The notes beneath the pieces were generated by a model. It worked only from the letters and a program-made list of their open reading frames with translations, was not told the DNA's origin and did not search any database. The translations under genes were made by a program, and so were the position numbers. Source: an uncultured SAR116 cluster alpha proteobacterium (GTDB lineage Bacteria; Pseudomonadota; Alphaproteobacteria; Puniceispirillales; Marisalimonadaceae). From it: a stretch of 43,776 bases of DNA. Location: assembly GCA_902623995.1 (NCBI GenBank), contig CACNWE010000014.1, forward strand, positions 1 through 43,776. The letters run 5' to 3'. Numbering within the stretch: position 1 is the stretch's first letter; every line of letters begins with the position of its first letter. This document shows positions 15,750 through 24,082 of this stretch, in pieces.

Positions 15750-16789
15750 TGAAAGCTCTAATTTTAAAAAATATCAACATAGAAAATTTTAATTTTAAAT
15801 CAGTTTGGACTATAGTTTTGTTAATACCATTATTGGTATTCATTTTGATTCCAGAGGATTTTAGCCCAATTATTACTTTTGCATCGAAAGCTTTGATGGG
15901 AACTATCCCTTTTATATTATTTGCAGTTAGTTTGGTAGCTTATTTAAAAGCAAGTGGTGCTGAAAGTTTAGTTTCAAAAGCTTTTAAAGGTAAAGAAGTT
16001 AGAACTATTTTTATTGCAACTCTTGTTGGTGGACTTGCTCCTTTTTGTTCATGTGAAGTTATCCCATTTATAGCAAGTATGCTTGCTTTAGGTGTCCCAC
16101 TTTCAGCTGTAATGGCTTTCTGGTTGTCATCTCCATTAATTGATCCTCCAGCATTATTAATCACTGCAAGTGCATTAAGTTGGGATTATGCTATTGCAAA
16201 AACACTTTCTGCTTTGGCAATTGGATTAATTGGTGGTTTTGGTATTTATTTTTTATCAAAATTTGGAATGTTCTCTCATCCATTAAAACAGCAAAACAAA
16301 AATAGTTGTGGATCTTGTTGTGGTACTACAGACCCTTTTAACCAAGATCTTGAATTAAAATTTTGGAATAAAACTGAAAGAATAAATATATTTAAAGAAG
16401 AATTCACATCAAATGGATTATTTCTATTGAAATGGCTATCTCTGGCTTATCTAATTGAAGCATTAATGGTTCAATACCTATCAGCACAAGTTATAGGAAA
16501 TTTCTTGTCTGGTGACGGATTCTCTTCAATTATAATTGGTGCGTTTGCTGGGGTACCAGCTTATTTAAATTCATATGCAGCCCCTGCAATTGTATCTGGA
16601 CTAATCGAACAAGGGTTAAGTTCAGGAGGTGCTATGGCATTCTTAGTTGGTGGCGCAATCAGTTCTATTCCTGCAATGACTGCCGTTTGGTCTTTAGTTA
16701 ACCGTTCAACATTTATTGCTTATCTTGTATTTGGTTTTGGTGGGGCTATTTTATGTGGAATAGCTTTTCAAAGTTATATGAATATTTAA
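15749..16789 (+). CDS. arsP: ArsP-type permease (DUF318 family)
   Basis: Members of this family export trivalent organoarsenicals or other thiol-reactive compounds; some related proteins serve other metals. The protein has about eight to ten spans, the family motif APFCSCEVIPFIASMLALG (C100 and C102), AFWLSSPLIDPPA in a following span, and GAFAGVPAYLNSYAAPA in the second half. A cysteine cluster (SCGSCCG, residues 186-192) lies in the central loop and may pass on the metal. Coupled to the upstream arsR-like gene and ended by an AT-rich hairpin. Substrate is inferred from family and context. Confidence 0.85.
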   Translation: MKALILKNINIENFNFKSVWTIVLLIPLLVFILIPEDFSPIITFASKALMGTIPFILFAVSLVAYLKASGAESLVSKAFKGKEVRTIFIATLVGGLAPFCSCEVIPFIASMLALGVPLSAVMAFWLSSPLIDPPALLITASALSWDYAIAKTLSALAIGLIGGFGIYFLSKFGMFSHPLKQQNKNSCGSCCGTTDPFNQDLELKFWNKTERINIFKEEFTSNGLFLLKWLSLAYLIEALMVQYLSAQVIGNFLSGDGFSSIIIGAFAGVPAYLNSYAAPAIVSGLIEQGLSSGGAMAFLVGGAISSIPAMTAVWSLVNRSTFIAYLVFGFGGAILCGIAFQSYMNI

Positions 16790-16812
16790 ATACTATTTTT
16801 AGTATTTTTTTT
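16788..16812 (+). terminator. AT-rich Rho-independent terminator after the arsP-like gene
   Basis: AAATACT and AGTATTT form a short inverted repeat around ATTTTT, followed by a run of T. The hairpin starts inside the stop codon of the permease gene. The stem is weak (only two G-C pairs). The remaining gap to 17108 is AT-rich and I see nothing else in it. Confidence 0.5.
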
Positions 16813-17108
16813 GATGAAAGATACGAAATTATTGCAAATATATATGGTAAAAAAAAAGTTGAAATTTATCACAACAAACCATTATCAATAATTCAAATTT
16901 TACATCAAAATTTTGAAAATTTTTACATTCTTGTAACACTTATACGTATAATATAAATTAATAATCTTTATAAATTAAATGGGTTGATTTTAAGTAAATA
17001 TTTTAAGTAATTTAATTGAGTGATAAATATTTATATTGAACAATTTTTTACCTTATACATAATCATAGAATGAAGTATTATATTTAAGTTATTTTGAAAG
17101 GTGTTTTT

Positions 17109-17930
17109 ATGGAACTTGCTCCAGTACCATTTAACGAAAATGAAAGAGTCAAAACCGTTATTAAAACTGGATTAATTGACTCTCCTAACTCAGAGATGTT
17201 TCAAGTTTACTGCGATCTAGCTAAAGATTTGACTGGTTTCCAAAGTGCTACATTCAGTCTATATGATGGAAATAATCAATGTAGTATTTCTTCATCCGGT
17301 AGAGATGAATTTGTATCGGGTTCAATAAGTGACAAGGGCGTAAATAATATTTGTGCTTACGTGTTGCTTGATACCGAACCACTTTTAATGCCTGACCTTA
17401 GAAAGGATCCTATTTGGAAGAATCATCCAAAAATCTTAAATGGCACAGCCACAACGCTAGGATATGCTGGTTTTCCTGTAATAAATAAAGATAATTATGC
17501 ACTAGGGACATTATGTATGAAACATCCCAAGCCTAGAGAATTATCTCAAAAACAAATAGAGTTGGTAAAAAAGATCACTTCAAATATGGCTCATTTACTT
17601 GACTTACATATTGAGCAAAAGGAACTTACATCAAATAAAGTTTTAGAAATAATAAATATTTTTAAACAAAAATTTCCAGGTTTTACAATTAGCGATCTTG
17701 AGGCATTTTTATCTTTGGCAGCAAACCTTGATATTTTAGAAATCAATGCTTCTAATTTATTGAGATATAATTTATGTAAAAAAAACACAAATAGTTATTT
17801 TAGTTTATCTCATTTAGGAAGAAAACTATTAGAAGATATGGAGCTTAAACCCAAAAATATGAAAAAAATCAAAATTAAAGGTCGTGAAGCTGATAATAAA
17901 ATTGAAGAATTATTGTCTGAGATTAACTAA
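17109..17930 (+). CDS. GAF-domain protein with C-terminal helical extension
   Basis: I choose ATG 17109 because AAAGG lies seven bases upstream; the frame's TTG at 17094 precedes that site. Residues about 1-165 form a GAF sensor domain: NENERVKTVIKTGLID, TFSLYDGNNQCS, and YAGFPVINKDNYALGTLCM, which is typical of GAF domains resembling those of histidine kinases. Residues 165-273 are helical with no kinase or cyclase motif. The ligand is unknown. The stop codon directly abuts the ATG of the next gene, so the two are translationally coupled. Confidence 0.8.
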   Translation: MELAPVPFNENERVKTVIKTGLIDSPNSEMFQVYCDLAKDLTGFQSATFSLYDGNNQCSISSSGRDEFVSGSISDKGVNNICAYVLLDTEPLLMPDLRKDPIWKNHPKILNGTATTLGYAGFPVINKDNYALGTLCMKHPKPRELSQKQIELVKKITSNMAHLLDLHIEQKELTSNKVLEIINIFKQKFPGFTISDLEAFLSLAANLDILEINASNLLRYNLCKKNTNSYFSLSHLGRKLLEDMELKPKNMKKIKIKGREADNKIEELLSEIN

Positions 17931-18260
17931 ATGTTTGCAAAAATATATAATTTAAAGTTTTCTGGTGTATCTGAAGCGAAGGTTGCTTCTTCTTTTTGTT
18001 CCGATAATCTGGGCAAAAGAATTTCTAAATACAATATTAGATCGCTAAACATTTCTATTGGTTCATGTGGTAGTTTATCAATAAGTATTAGATTTCAAAC
18101 AGGTGCTGACTTAAATAAATTTGATAATGACGCTACATCAATTTTTAAAGATTTAAAAGCCTCATTTACATTCAAAGAAAATCAATACTCGGGTGTTTTT
18201 GTTTACAATTATGAGTCAGAGCCAATATCAGCTGAAATTTCAGTTAATTCTAAGATGTAA
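17931..18260 (+). CDS. Small hypothetical protein coupled to the GAF protein, 109 aa
   Basis: Begins immediately after the TAA of the GAF gene with no gap. It contains alternating beta-strand-like segments (SLNISIGSCGSLSISIRF, SFTFKENQYSGVFVYNYE) and two cysteines. No signal peptide or membrane segment. No family recognised. The abutting arrangement suggests it works with the GAF protein, possibly as its output partner; that is inference. Confidence 0.55.
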   Translation: MFAKIYNLKFSGVSEAKVASSFCSDNLGKRISKYNIRSLNISIGSCGSLSISIRFQTGADLNKFDNDATSIFKDLKASFTFKENQYSGVFVYNYESEPISAEISVNSKM

Positions 18261-18410
18261 GATAGTTACACTTTAGAGTAATGCTATGTTAGTAAAAATA
18301 ATAAGAATGAGAAGCTAGAATTATATTTTTGCATAAATGCGATATTTTTGTATGATTTATTATAATTTCGAAAACGGTATTTATAAATTTCAAATCTAAA
18401 CAAAAAATCT

Positions 18411-19622
18411 TTGTCATTTATGTTATTTGATTGGGCTACCTCTCCAATACCAACTATTCATACCACTTTTATTTTTTCTGTGTACTTTGTAAATTCAATT
18501 GCAGATAACTCTGGAAGTTTTTATTGGGGACTTATTATTGGTATTGCTGGTGTTTTAACAGCTTTCCTTGGTCCTTTATTAGGAAGTTTTTCAGATAAAA
18601 AAGGGATTAGAAAAAAAACTCTATTTATTTTGGTTTTAATAGGTTTTTTAGCTACTAGCCTTTTATGGTTTGCAAAACCAAACGAAAAATATTTTCTATA
18701 CGCAATAGTTTTTTCATTTATATCTATTTTATCCATGGAATTAATTTTTGTCTCATATAATTCACTATTAAAAAAGGTTTCAGATAAAAATGATTATGGA
18801 AAAATTTCAGGTTTATCATGGTGTTCAGGCTATATTGGTGGTATCTCAGCTTTAATAATTTGTTTAGTTTTATTTATATTTCCTACTGAATTACCTTTTA
18901 ATATATCAAAAGATCAAGGTGGTGATGTCAGAAGTTGTATGGTTTTTATTTCAATATGGTTAGTAATATTTAGTATACCTATTTTTTTATATGTAGAAGA
19001 GCCAAAAAAAAATGTGACTCAAAAAAATACTATAAATTATTTAATTGAAGGATTTAAGATTATTGTTAAGAACAAAACACTACTTAGATATTTCATTGCA
19101 AGAGTTTTCTATTTTGATGCCTTAGTAACAATTTTTGCCTTTGGAGGTATCTACGCATCTAAGGTATTTAATTTCTCACAAATTGAAATATTATATTTTG
19201 CAATTTTAATTAATATTTCTGCTGCCCTAGGAGCAATTTTAGGTGGGTTTTTTGATGATAAATTCAGTCCTTTTAAAGTAATAAAGATTTCAATTTTAGG
19301 GATTATTTTTTTTGGTATTATTCTACTTTTAATTAATGATAAAAATTTATTTTGGCTGGTAAGCTTTTCATTGGGAATTTTTATTGGTCCATTACAATCA
19401 TCGAGTAGGGTGCTATTAACAAAAATAATACCTGAAGAAAGGGGAGGCCAATTTTTTGGCTTTGCAATCTTTTCAGGTAAAGTAACTAGTTTTTTAGGTC
19501 CTTTAATTTATGGTATTATCGCCACATCATTAAATAGTCAAAAATTTGCAATGACATTCGTCATTCTACTCTTCATAATTTCAATTGTTTTAATTGGAAA
19601 TAAAGAACCTGATAAGATTTAA
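18411..19622 (+). CDS. MFS transporter, UMF1-like
   Basis: A 403-residue carrier with about twelve spans. The N-terminal LFDWATSPIPTIHTTFIFS matches the conserved Y/F-D-W-A-x-S-P/A motif of the UMF1/Atg22-like branch, and SFSDKKGIRKKTL is the loop 2-3 motif of MFS proteins. TTG 18411 is the only start before the core motif; ATG 18420 would begin within it. No ribosome site is seen. Substrate unknown. Confidence 0.85.
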   Translation: MSFMLFDWATSPIPTIHTTFIFSVYFVNSIADNSGSFYWGLIIGIAGVLTAFLGPLLGSFSDKKGIRKKTLFILVLIGFLATSLLWFAKPNEKYFLYAIVFSFISILSMELIFVSYNSLLKKVSDKNDYGKISGLSWCSGYIGGISALIICLVLFIFPTELPFNISKDQGGDVRSCMVFISIWLVIFSIPIFLYVEEPKKNVTQKNTINYLIEGFKIIVKNKTLLRYFIARVFYFDALVTIFAFGGIYASKVFNFSQIEILYFAILINISAALGAILGGFFDDKFSPFKVIKISILGIIFFGIILLLINDKNLFWLVSFSLGIFIGPLQSSSRVLLTKIIPEERGGQFFGFAIFSGKVTSFLGPLIYGIIATSLNSQKFAMTFVILLFIISIVLIGNKEPDKI

Positions 19623-19703
19623 GCCAAAAATTGGATTAAATATAATGGTGATATACTAACGATCATCGTTCTTATTTTGAGCACCAACGCCACCAACCCA
19701 CCC

Positions 19704-19918
19704 TTGAACCCTGGTCAGTGTTCAATAGACTACGGTCAACGGGCAGACTACCCTTTGACCATTAACTAATTTTGATTGGGGAAAAGGTGCAGTAACCCCC
19801 AGAGCAAATTTATGCTTAATATTATATTTTTGTTGTGGGTAAAATTGTGGGTAAGATAATATTTAAAAAAATATATTTAACAAAATCAATAATTTAAGCA
19901 TAATTAATGGCGGAGGGA
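19704..19918. repeat. Dispersed repeat A, copy A2
   Basis: The longest copy of repeat A, containing both the TGAACCCTGGTCAGTG block shared with 7297 and the long block shared with 8684-8873 down to TAATTAATGGCGGAGGGA. After this point the copies differ: here GGGTCTGTCTATTATC, at 8870 repeat B. The gap 19623-20029 has no other feature. The copy stands at the boundary between recognisable metabolic genes and the orphan-rich segment, which may mark an element end. Confidence 0.7.
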
Positions 19919-20029
19919 GGGTCTGTCTATTATCTTGCTAAACTATTGATAATATTGAATAAATTTTATTTAATGTATTAAGATCCCCCATTTAATCCCT
20001 AATATTTTAATTTTAGAATTTAAAAAAGA

Positions 20030-20221
20030 TTAGTTACTATTTTGGTATAATTTTTTAATTTTAGATCTAAAATCGTCATCTACAGTAAAATAATGACCAT
20101 TTTCTTCATGAAGGGATGTGCTTGAGTGATGATAGTCCATTATATGCTGATAAAAAGATTTTAGATCCTTTATAATATAATCATTATTATTGTTATCTTT
20201 TATAATAGATTTTTTCACCAT
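20030..20221 (-). CDS. Small hypothetical protein, 63 aa
   Basis: Begins ATG-GTG-AAA behind AAAGGAG with very short spacing. Polar, Asn/Asp/His-rich and without membrane segments; a block of five Asn/Asp residues lies near the N-terminus. It follows the 149-aa gene after 11 bp in the same direction, so they form a two-gene operon. No family recognised. Confidence 0.5.
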   Translation of the reverse strand: MVKKSIIKDNNNNDYIIKDLKSFYQHIMDYHHSSTSLHEENGHYFTVDDDFRSKIKKLYQNSN

Positions 20222-20232
20222 AACTCCTTTCT

Positions 20233-20682
20233 TTAATTTTTAGGATTTTCTTTATTAAACTTATCTAACATTGCTTTTCGTTTACCCTTGGATGCTAGTT
20301 TGAAAGCATCATGCAATTGTTCAATTTTTATGTCTTTTTTACTATCATTAATTTCAATAACATTTTTTTCAGAATTTGAATTTATTACTAAATGTGGGAT
20401 AAAAATATTTATGAAATTAATGAATTTTTTGAATATCTCAATATCATTTTTATCATTTTTGTTTTTTATCTTAGGGAGTGTTTGAATTTCTTTAAACATA
20501 TCAAATAAAATGTCAGATGGTTTTCGTCCTTCTGAAAAACTATTCTTTTTATCAGTTTTGTAAAATATTAAGTGTTTAGTCACATCTTCATTTTCTTTTA
20601 TATTAAATCTTATATTTGGGTGTTCATTATCGTCATAAGGTGTAGACATTACTTCTTCTTGAATTTTGATTTCATCAGACAT
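20233..20682 (-). CDS. Hypothetical protein, 149 aa, lysine-rich
   Basis: Starts at ATG 20682 behind AGGAG with seven-base spacing. The first third is acidic, the middle has a hydrophobic helix-like segment (FIKFINFINIFIPHLVI pattern, residues about 85-100) and the C-terminus is a basic helix (HDAFKLASKGKRKAMLDKFN). No recognised domain. The good ribosome site and coupling to 20030-20221 support it as a real gene of the mobile-element-like segment. Confidence 0.55.
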   Translation of the reverse strand: MSDEIKIQEEVMSTPYDDNEHPNIRFNIKENEDVTKHLIFYKTDKKNSFSEGRKPSDILFDMFKEIQTLPKIKNKNDKNDIEIFKKFINFINIFIPHLVINSNSEKNVIEINDSKKDIKIEQLHDAFKLASKGKRKAMLDKFNKENPKN

Positions 20683-20783
20683 TAAATTCTCCTGTAATTT
20701 ATAAATTAAATATAAATTAAATGTATGTTAAAATATAGATCTGATAATTTAAGCTAAATCATCATGGGGATCAGTGTGATAAT

Positions 20784-21038
20784 ATGAAATTACTTTTTAC
20801 AGTTATAATATCTTTTATACTAACGAATTATAATTCAGTTTTTGCTGAAGATAATTTAAATAAACGCTTTGAAAATAAAAATACTATCGACTGTTTTGTT
20901 GAACCAGTAATTAAGTATATTCCTATTAAGGGTTTAAATAACAGTTCCCTTATGTACGCAGTATTGATAAACCACAAAGAAAAAAAATATCAGTTAATTG
21001 TTGATGAAAAAAATTACATTAAATGCATTTTCAATTAA
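20784..21038 (+). CDS. Short secreted protein, 84 aa
   Basis: Has an N-terminal signal peptide (MKLLFTVIISFILTNYNSVFA) with probable cleavage before EDNL. The mature protein is about 62 residues with two cysteines, at either end of a strand-rich segment, so a disulphide is likely. It is divergent from the 20682 gene and followed 11 bp later by the 218-aa gene on the same strand. No family recognised. Confidence 0.5.
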   Translation: MKLLFTVIISFILTNYNSVFAEDNLNKRFENKNTIDCFVEPVIKYIPIKGLNNSSLMYAVLINHKEKKYQLIVDEKNYIKCIFN

Positions 21039-21049
21039 TGCATGAATAA

Positions 21050-21706
21050 ATGATAAACAAGTTAAAAAATTTAAAAGATAGAAATCCTAATTGGTTAATT
21101 AACTGGTCAAAAAGTGAAGATGGAAAATCTATATGTTGTAATACATTTTACCTAATAGATTTCTTCAACAAAAATGAAAGATATAAAAAAAGAAGTTGTT
21201 CTGAAGGATTTCATTATTCTGAAAATAATTTTGAAAAAATAATTAATGAATCTGATGATCCATACCTAATGAGAATGTTTTTAATTATTTCAAACATTGT
21301 AGACGAAACTTTTTTTCATTTATTAAATCATCATTATGATGAATTTAGATCTATCTTTCCACTTCCAAGGATGGAATCTCTAAAATACAAAAATGAAATA
21401 GGTAATGTTAACTTAATTCATCAAAGAGATTTTGAAGATGAAAAAGAAAAAAGGCTATATATTGAATTGTTTTTGGAAGTTACTGGTATTTTAATTCAAG
21501 ATTTGTGGCAACATGGAGCGTCTGATACTAAAAGAGGTTTTATAGATGGATTGATGGATCATTGTAGTGAATGTCATAAACAAACATATTACTCTGATCA
21601 TGTAATTGGCTGTATAAGAACACAAGCCAAAATGACTTTTGTTTATCCACCTTTTTATTCTGCACAAAGACATGAAATTAAAACTAACAAATCAGTTTTG
21701 ATCTAA
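21050..21706 (+). CDS. Hypothetical protein, 218 aa
   Basis: A soluble protein with an N-terminal DRNPNWLINWSKSEDGKSICC segment, a helical centre (MRMFLIISNIVDETFFHLLNHH) and a C-terminal part with DHCSECHKQTYYSDHVIGC whose Cys and His residues (C-x2-C-H ... H ... C) could bind a metal. No ribosome site is obvious at ATG 21050. I do not recognise a family. The Cys/His group would suit a zinc-binding motif, but no nuclease or protease signature is convincing. Confidence 0.5.
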   Translation: MINKLKNLKDRNPNWLINWSKSEDGKSICCNTFYLIDFFNKNERYKKRSCSEGFHYSENNFEKIINESDDPYLMRMFLIISNIVDETFFHLLNHHYDEFRSIFPLPRMESLKYKNEIGNVNLIHQRDFEDEKEKRLYIELFLEVTGILIQDLWQHGASDTKRGFIDGLMDHCSECHKQTYYSDHVIGCIRTQAKMTFVYPPFYSAQRHEIKTNKSVLI

Positions 21707-21813
21707 GATTCTTCCATAATTTAATTTTTAATTAGTGGTATTTTCCTCACTTTAATCTCTTGTCTTTTAAACATTAGCTTTACTTAATCATAAGGTCTTA
21801 ATAGATTCATTTC

Positions 21814-22149
21814 ATGAAATTTATTACTATTCTTATTACAATTTTTATTCTTAAAATTGCTCATGCAGCTTCCAACGATCAATTGTTTCCTGATTTATCT
21901 GGTTTAAATAACGAAACACGTGATTCAATAAAAGCAGCTTGTCATATGGAAAAATTTAAAGGACCTAAAAAACATGCAGAATGTCAAAATAAACATTTGG
22001 CATCTATAAAATCAGATTCTAACAATTTTTTTTCAGATATTATTAATCGAATAATAAATACTTTTGTTTACTATGTTCAGCCTATTTTAATTATTATTTT
22101 GTTTTTTTTATGGAGAAACCAAAAGAAAAGGAATAAGAAAATTAAATAA
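21814..22149 (+). CDS. Exported membrane-anchored protein, 111 aa
   Basis: An N-terminal signal peptide (cleavage after AHA, residue 18) is followed by a soluble segment with PDLSGLNNETRDSIKAAC and GPKKHAECQNKHL, and then a C-terminal membrane span (residues 85-102, YYVQPILIIILFFLW) with a basic cytoplasmic tail. The D-L-S-G-L ... E-T-R ... I-x-x-A-C ... K-x-x-G-P-x-x-[HY]-x-x-C pattern resembles a short repeat-like motif seen in other small exported bacterial proteins; I cannot name it. The two cysteines may form a disulphide. Confidence 0.55.
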   Translation: MKFITILITIFILKIAHAASNDQLFPDLSGLNNETRDSIKAACHMEKFKGPKKHAECQNKHLASIKSDSNNFFSDIINRIINTFVYYVQPILIIILFFLWRNQKKRNKKIK

Positions 22150-22168
22150 AAATTTAACAATGGCAGTT

Positions 22169-22528
22169 TCACAATAAATTAATAAAATTAAAACTTAATT
22201 GATTTTCATATGTTTTTTTTCGATAAGAATAATGTTTGTAATAAAGTCGAAAATAAATAACTACTAAAATATAATCTTCAAACTTTGAATTATTTTTAAG
22301 TTTGTTAAATAGAAATATTAAATACTGAACAATATATTTAATTTCAGTTCTTAATCCCTTTGCCCCATGTTTATTGTAAACTCTGTCTATTAATTTATAT
22401 ATATATCCATTATAGTATCCGAAGTAATGATCAGCATCGTATAAGTCTATATTAAAATATTTATATAAATCTTGGTTTAATTCTTTAACAATGTTTTTTT
22501 TAATTTGATTATTTAAATTTTGTTCCAT
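22169..22528 (-). CDS. Hypothetical protein, 119 aa, tyrosine/lysine-rich
   Basis: Long helical protein with many Tyr, Lys and Asn residues, for example DADHYFGYYNGYIYKLIDRVYNK with no membrane segment. There is no ribosome site before ATG 22528 and the stop is TGA. It runs convergently to the 21814 gene. It may be an orphan mobile-element gene or a chance frame in AT-rich DNA. Confidence 0.4.
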   Translation of the reverse strand: MEQNLNNQIKKNIVKELNQDLYKYFNIDLYDADHYFGYYNGYIYKLIDRVYNKHGAKGLRTEIKYIVQYLIFLFNKLKNNSKFEDYILVVIYFRLYYKHYSYRKKTYENQLSFNFINLL

Positions 22529-22636
22529 TTTTAAATTTTAAAACTTTTTAACCTTGAAATTTTGATAATTATTTGTTATAAAATAAATATGAAATCTTCA
22601 TAGATAAATTTCAAAAATTTGTGTCGTGATTAACTC

Positions 22637-22663
22637 AACAGGATAGTTGCGTCATCTGTTTGA
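22637..22663 (+). promoter_or_regulatory. Repeated regulatory element, copy 1 (AACAG-N14-CTGTT)
   Basis: AACAG and CTGTT half-sites are separated by 14 bases (24 bp in total) and lie about 25 bp upstream of the start of the 22687 gene. Nineteen bases, AGTTGCGTCATCTGTTTGA, are identical to copy 2 at 23362-23380. It could be an operator or part of a promoter shared by both genes. Confidence 0.6.
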
Positions 22664-22686
22664 AATGTAAATCTAAGGAGATAATT

Positions 22687-22992
22687 ATGTATAATCATCA
22701 TAATGACAACACCCCCGCTTATTTAGTTGAAACTCATACAAGACTTGAAAAAGCAGTTGTTTCGTTCTGTGAAAGAGTAGTTTTTTTCTATCCAAGTTTT
22801 GATGCAAGAGCTGCTTTGGTTGATAATATAGGCGATCTCATGAATAAGGGACATAAGTCTAGTTATATAACTAACAATATAGCTGTACTTCACTTTGAAA
22901 CTAAATGGGTAGAAGACAAAGTGCAATTTGAAATAACAGTTCGCTATATTGGTTTTGAAACTGACGTAGACTTTCTAGAGCGAGCAAATTAA
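22687..22992 (+). CDS. Hypothetical protein, 101 aa
   Basis: Start chosen at ATG 22687, where AAGGAG lies six bases upstream; the longer frame from 22660 lacks a site. The protein contains a helix ETHTRLEKAVVSFCERVVFF and two strand-like segments (NIAVLHFETKWV, VQFEITVRYIGF). No domain recognised. It is the first of a plus-strand series (22687, 23051, 23405, 24083), each with a strong ribosome site, and is preceded by the repeated regulatory element. Confidence 0.6.
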   Translation: MYNHHNDNTPAYLVETHTRLEKAVVSFCERVVFFYPSFDARAALVDNIGDLMNKGHKSSYITNNIAVLHFETKWVEDKVQFEITVRYIGFETDVDFLERAN

Positions 22993-23006
22993 AGAACTTA
23001 AACTCA

Positions 23007-23030
23007 GGAGAGGGGTTAATACCTCTCTCC
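23007..23030 (+). terminator. Stem-loop after the 22687-22992 gene
   Basis: GGAGAGGGG pairs with CCTCTCTCC around TTAATA, nine pairs with one G-U. No T run follows, so it is more likely a processing or stability hairpin than a full terminator; the next gene starts 20 bp later. Related hairpins follow the next two genes in the series. Confidence 0.5.
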
Positions 23031-23050
23031 AACAAAATTGGAGATTTTAT

Positions 23051-23278
23051 ATGACGGAAGAATTATTAAAGAAGTACATTTACTATTTTGGAGATAAGCC
23101 ACCATTACCGCCTAAACACATAATGGAATCCTTAGTGAGAATGAAAGACGATGGAACATTTGATGAAAAGTTAAAAGCAGTTTCTTCGTTAAGGGGAGAG
23201 TTTAAAGAAAAAATAGAAGAAGTAAGTAGAGAAAAGATGTCAATAAATCATCCTATTTTCGATAAAAGATTTGACTAA
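23051..23278 (+). CDS. Small hypothetical protein, 75 aa
   Basis: Starts at ATG 23051 behind GGAG with seven-base spacing. Mostly helical and charged (MTEELLKKYIYYFGDKPPLP, then EKLKAVSSLRGEFKEKIEEV). The proline-rich link between the first helix and the rest is notable. It lies between the hairpin following the previous gene and copy 2 of the regulatory element. No family recognised. Confidence 0.55.
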   Translation: MTEELLKKYIYYFGDKPPLPPKHIMESLVRMKDDGTFDEKLKAVSSLRGEFKEKIEEVSREKMSINHPIFDKRFD

Positions 23279-23353
23279 AAAGAAACGCTAAATTTAAGGA
23301 AATTTATGGACGACTCATAACACATTTTAGACATTCGTTGGCGTAGTTTACGT

Positions 23354-23380
23354 AACAGTACAGTTGCGTCATCTGTTTGA
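23354..23380 (+). promoter_or_regulatory. Repeated regulatory element, copy 2 (AACAG-N14-CTGTT)
   Basis: Same half-sites and spacing as at 22637-22660, located about 25 bp upstream of the 23405 start. The 14-base centre shares TGCGTCAT with copy 1. Just upstream a further inverted repeat, CGTAGTTTACG, is visible at 23342-23352. Confidence 0.6.
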
Positions 23381-23404
23381 CATTGTGAAAAAAAGGAGAA
23401 GTAT

Positions 23405-23920
23405 ATGACAAGCAATCATGTAAAAACTACTCTTATGGGTAAACATAAAATCAACAAAGTAAAGGTTGAAATATATTTTGCACCTAAAGTTATTGAAGCA
23501 TATGCATCAAGCGATGACATAAATCTAATCAATAATTTAAAACCCGGTGAAGAATATGATCTTTACCCCCTAGAGATGCACTTTAAAAATATTTTTGAAA
23601 TTGTTAAATCACGTGTTTTAGAGCTTAAAACATATGAGATGTTTTTTGATAATATTGAATACGAAGGTCATCATTTAGTTTGGAGATCTAATTTTGATGA
23701 AAAATCAAAATTGATGAAAATAGGTGTTACATATTCCCAGTTAAACAATCCTGAATATACAGAAGAACTAAATAAGGCTCTTCAGGAGTGGTGGGATGCT
23801 GAAGCAAGAGGCGAAGATATGGATGAACTTATAAGACAGCAGTTTGAGGCTGGTAAGGATCATCCTAACAAGCCTAAACTTGTTGGTTTTATTCCTGCAC
23901 CAAAAAATACGATGCATTAA
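23405..23920 (+). CDS. Hypothetical protein, 171 aa
   Basis: ATG 23405 follows AAGGAG with six-base spacing. The N-terminal half has strands (KVKVEIYFAPKVIEAYA) and the C-terminal part is acidic and helical (YTEELNKALQEWWDAEARGE), with DELIRQQFEAG and an FIPAPKN end. No recognised domain. The shared element upstream suggests joint control with the 22687 gene; the two proteins do not look alike. Confidence 0.6.
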   Translation: MTSNHVKTTLMGKHKINKVKVEIYFAPKVIEAYASSDDINLINNLKPGEEYDLYPLEMHFKNIFEIVKSRVLELKTYEMFFDNIEYEGHHLVWRSNFDEKSKLMKIGVTYSQLNNPEYTEELNKALQEWWDAEARGEDMDELIRQQFEAGKDHPNKPKLVGFIPAPKNTMH

Positions 23921-23928
23921 TGACTATG

Positions 23929-23956
23929 AGGAGGGGTAACACGTCTCTCCTTTTAT
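23929..23956 (+). terminator. Hairpin terminator after the 23405-23920 gene
   Basis: AGGAGGGG pairs with TCTCTCCT (two G-U pairs) around a short loop and is followed by TTTATT. It is a related sequence to the hairpin at 23007-23030. A moderate Rho-independent terminator. Confidence 0.5.
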
Positions 23957-24082
23957 TAATTTACTTATAAGATTTATTTGTTATAAGGAGTAATGATCAT
24001 CTTCTGAATTTAAATGCTTACGGGGACAATTTTTATCTCAGGTGAGGTATGTCCGAAATTTGTATTTAAAAAAAGGAGTATG

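Noticed and set aside
15940..16164. 74-codon minus-strand frame
   Set aside because: Antisense shadow of the ArsP-like permease gene.
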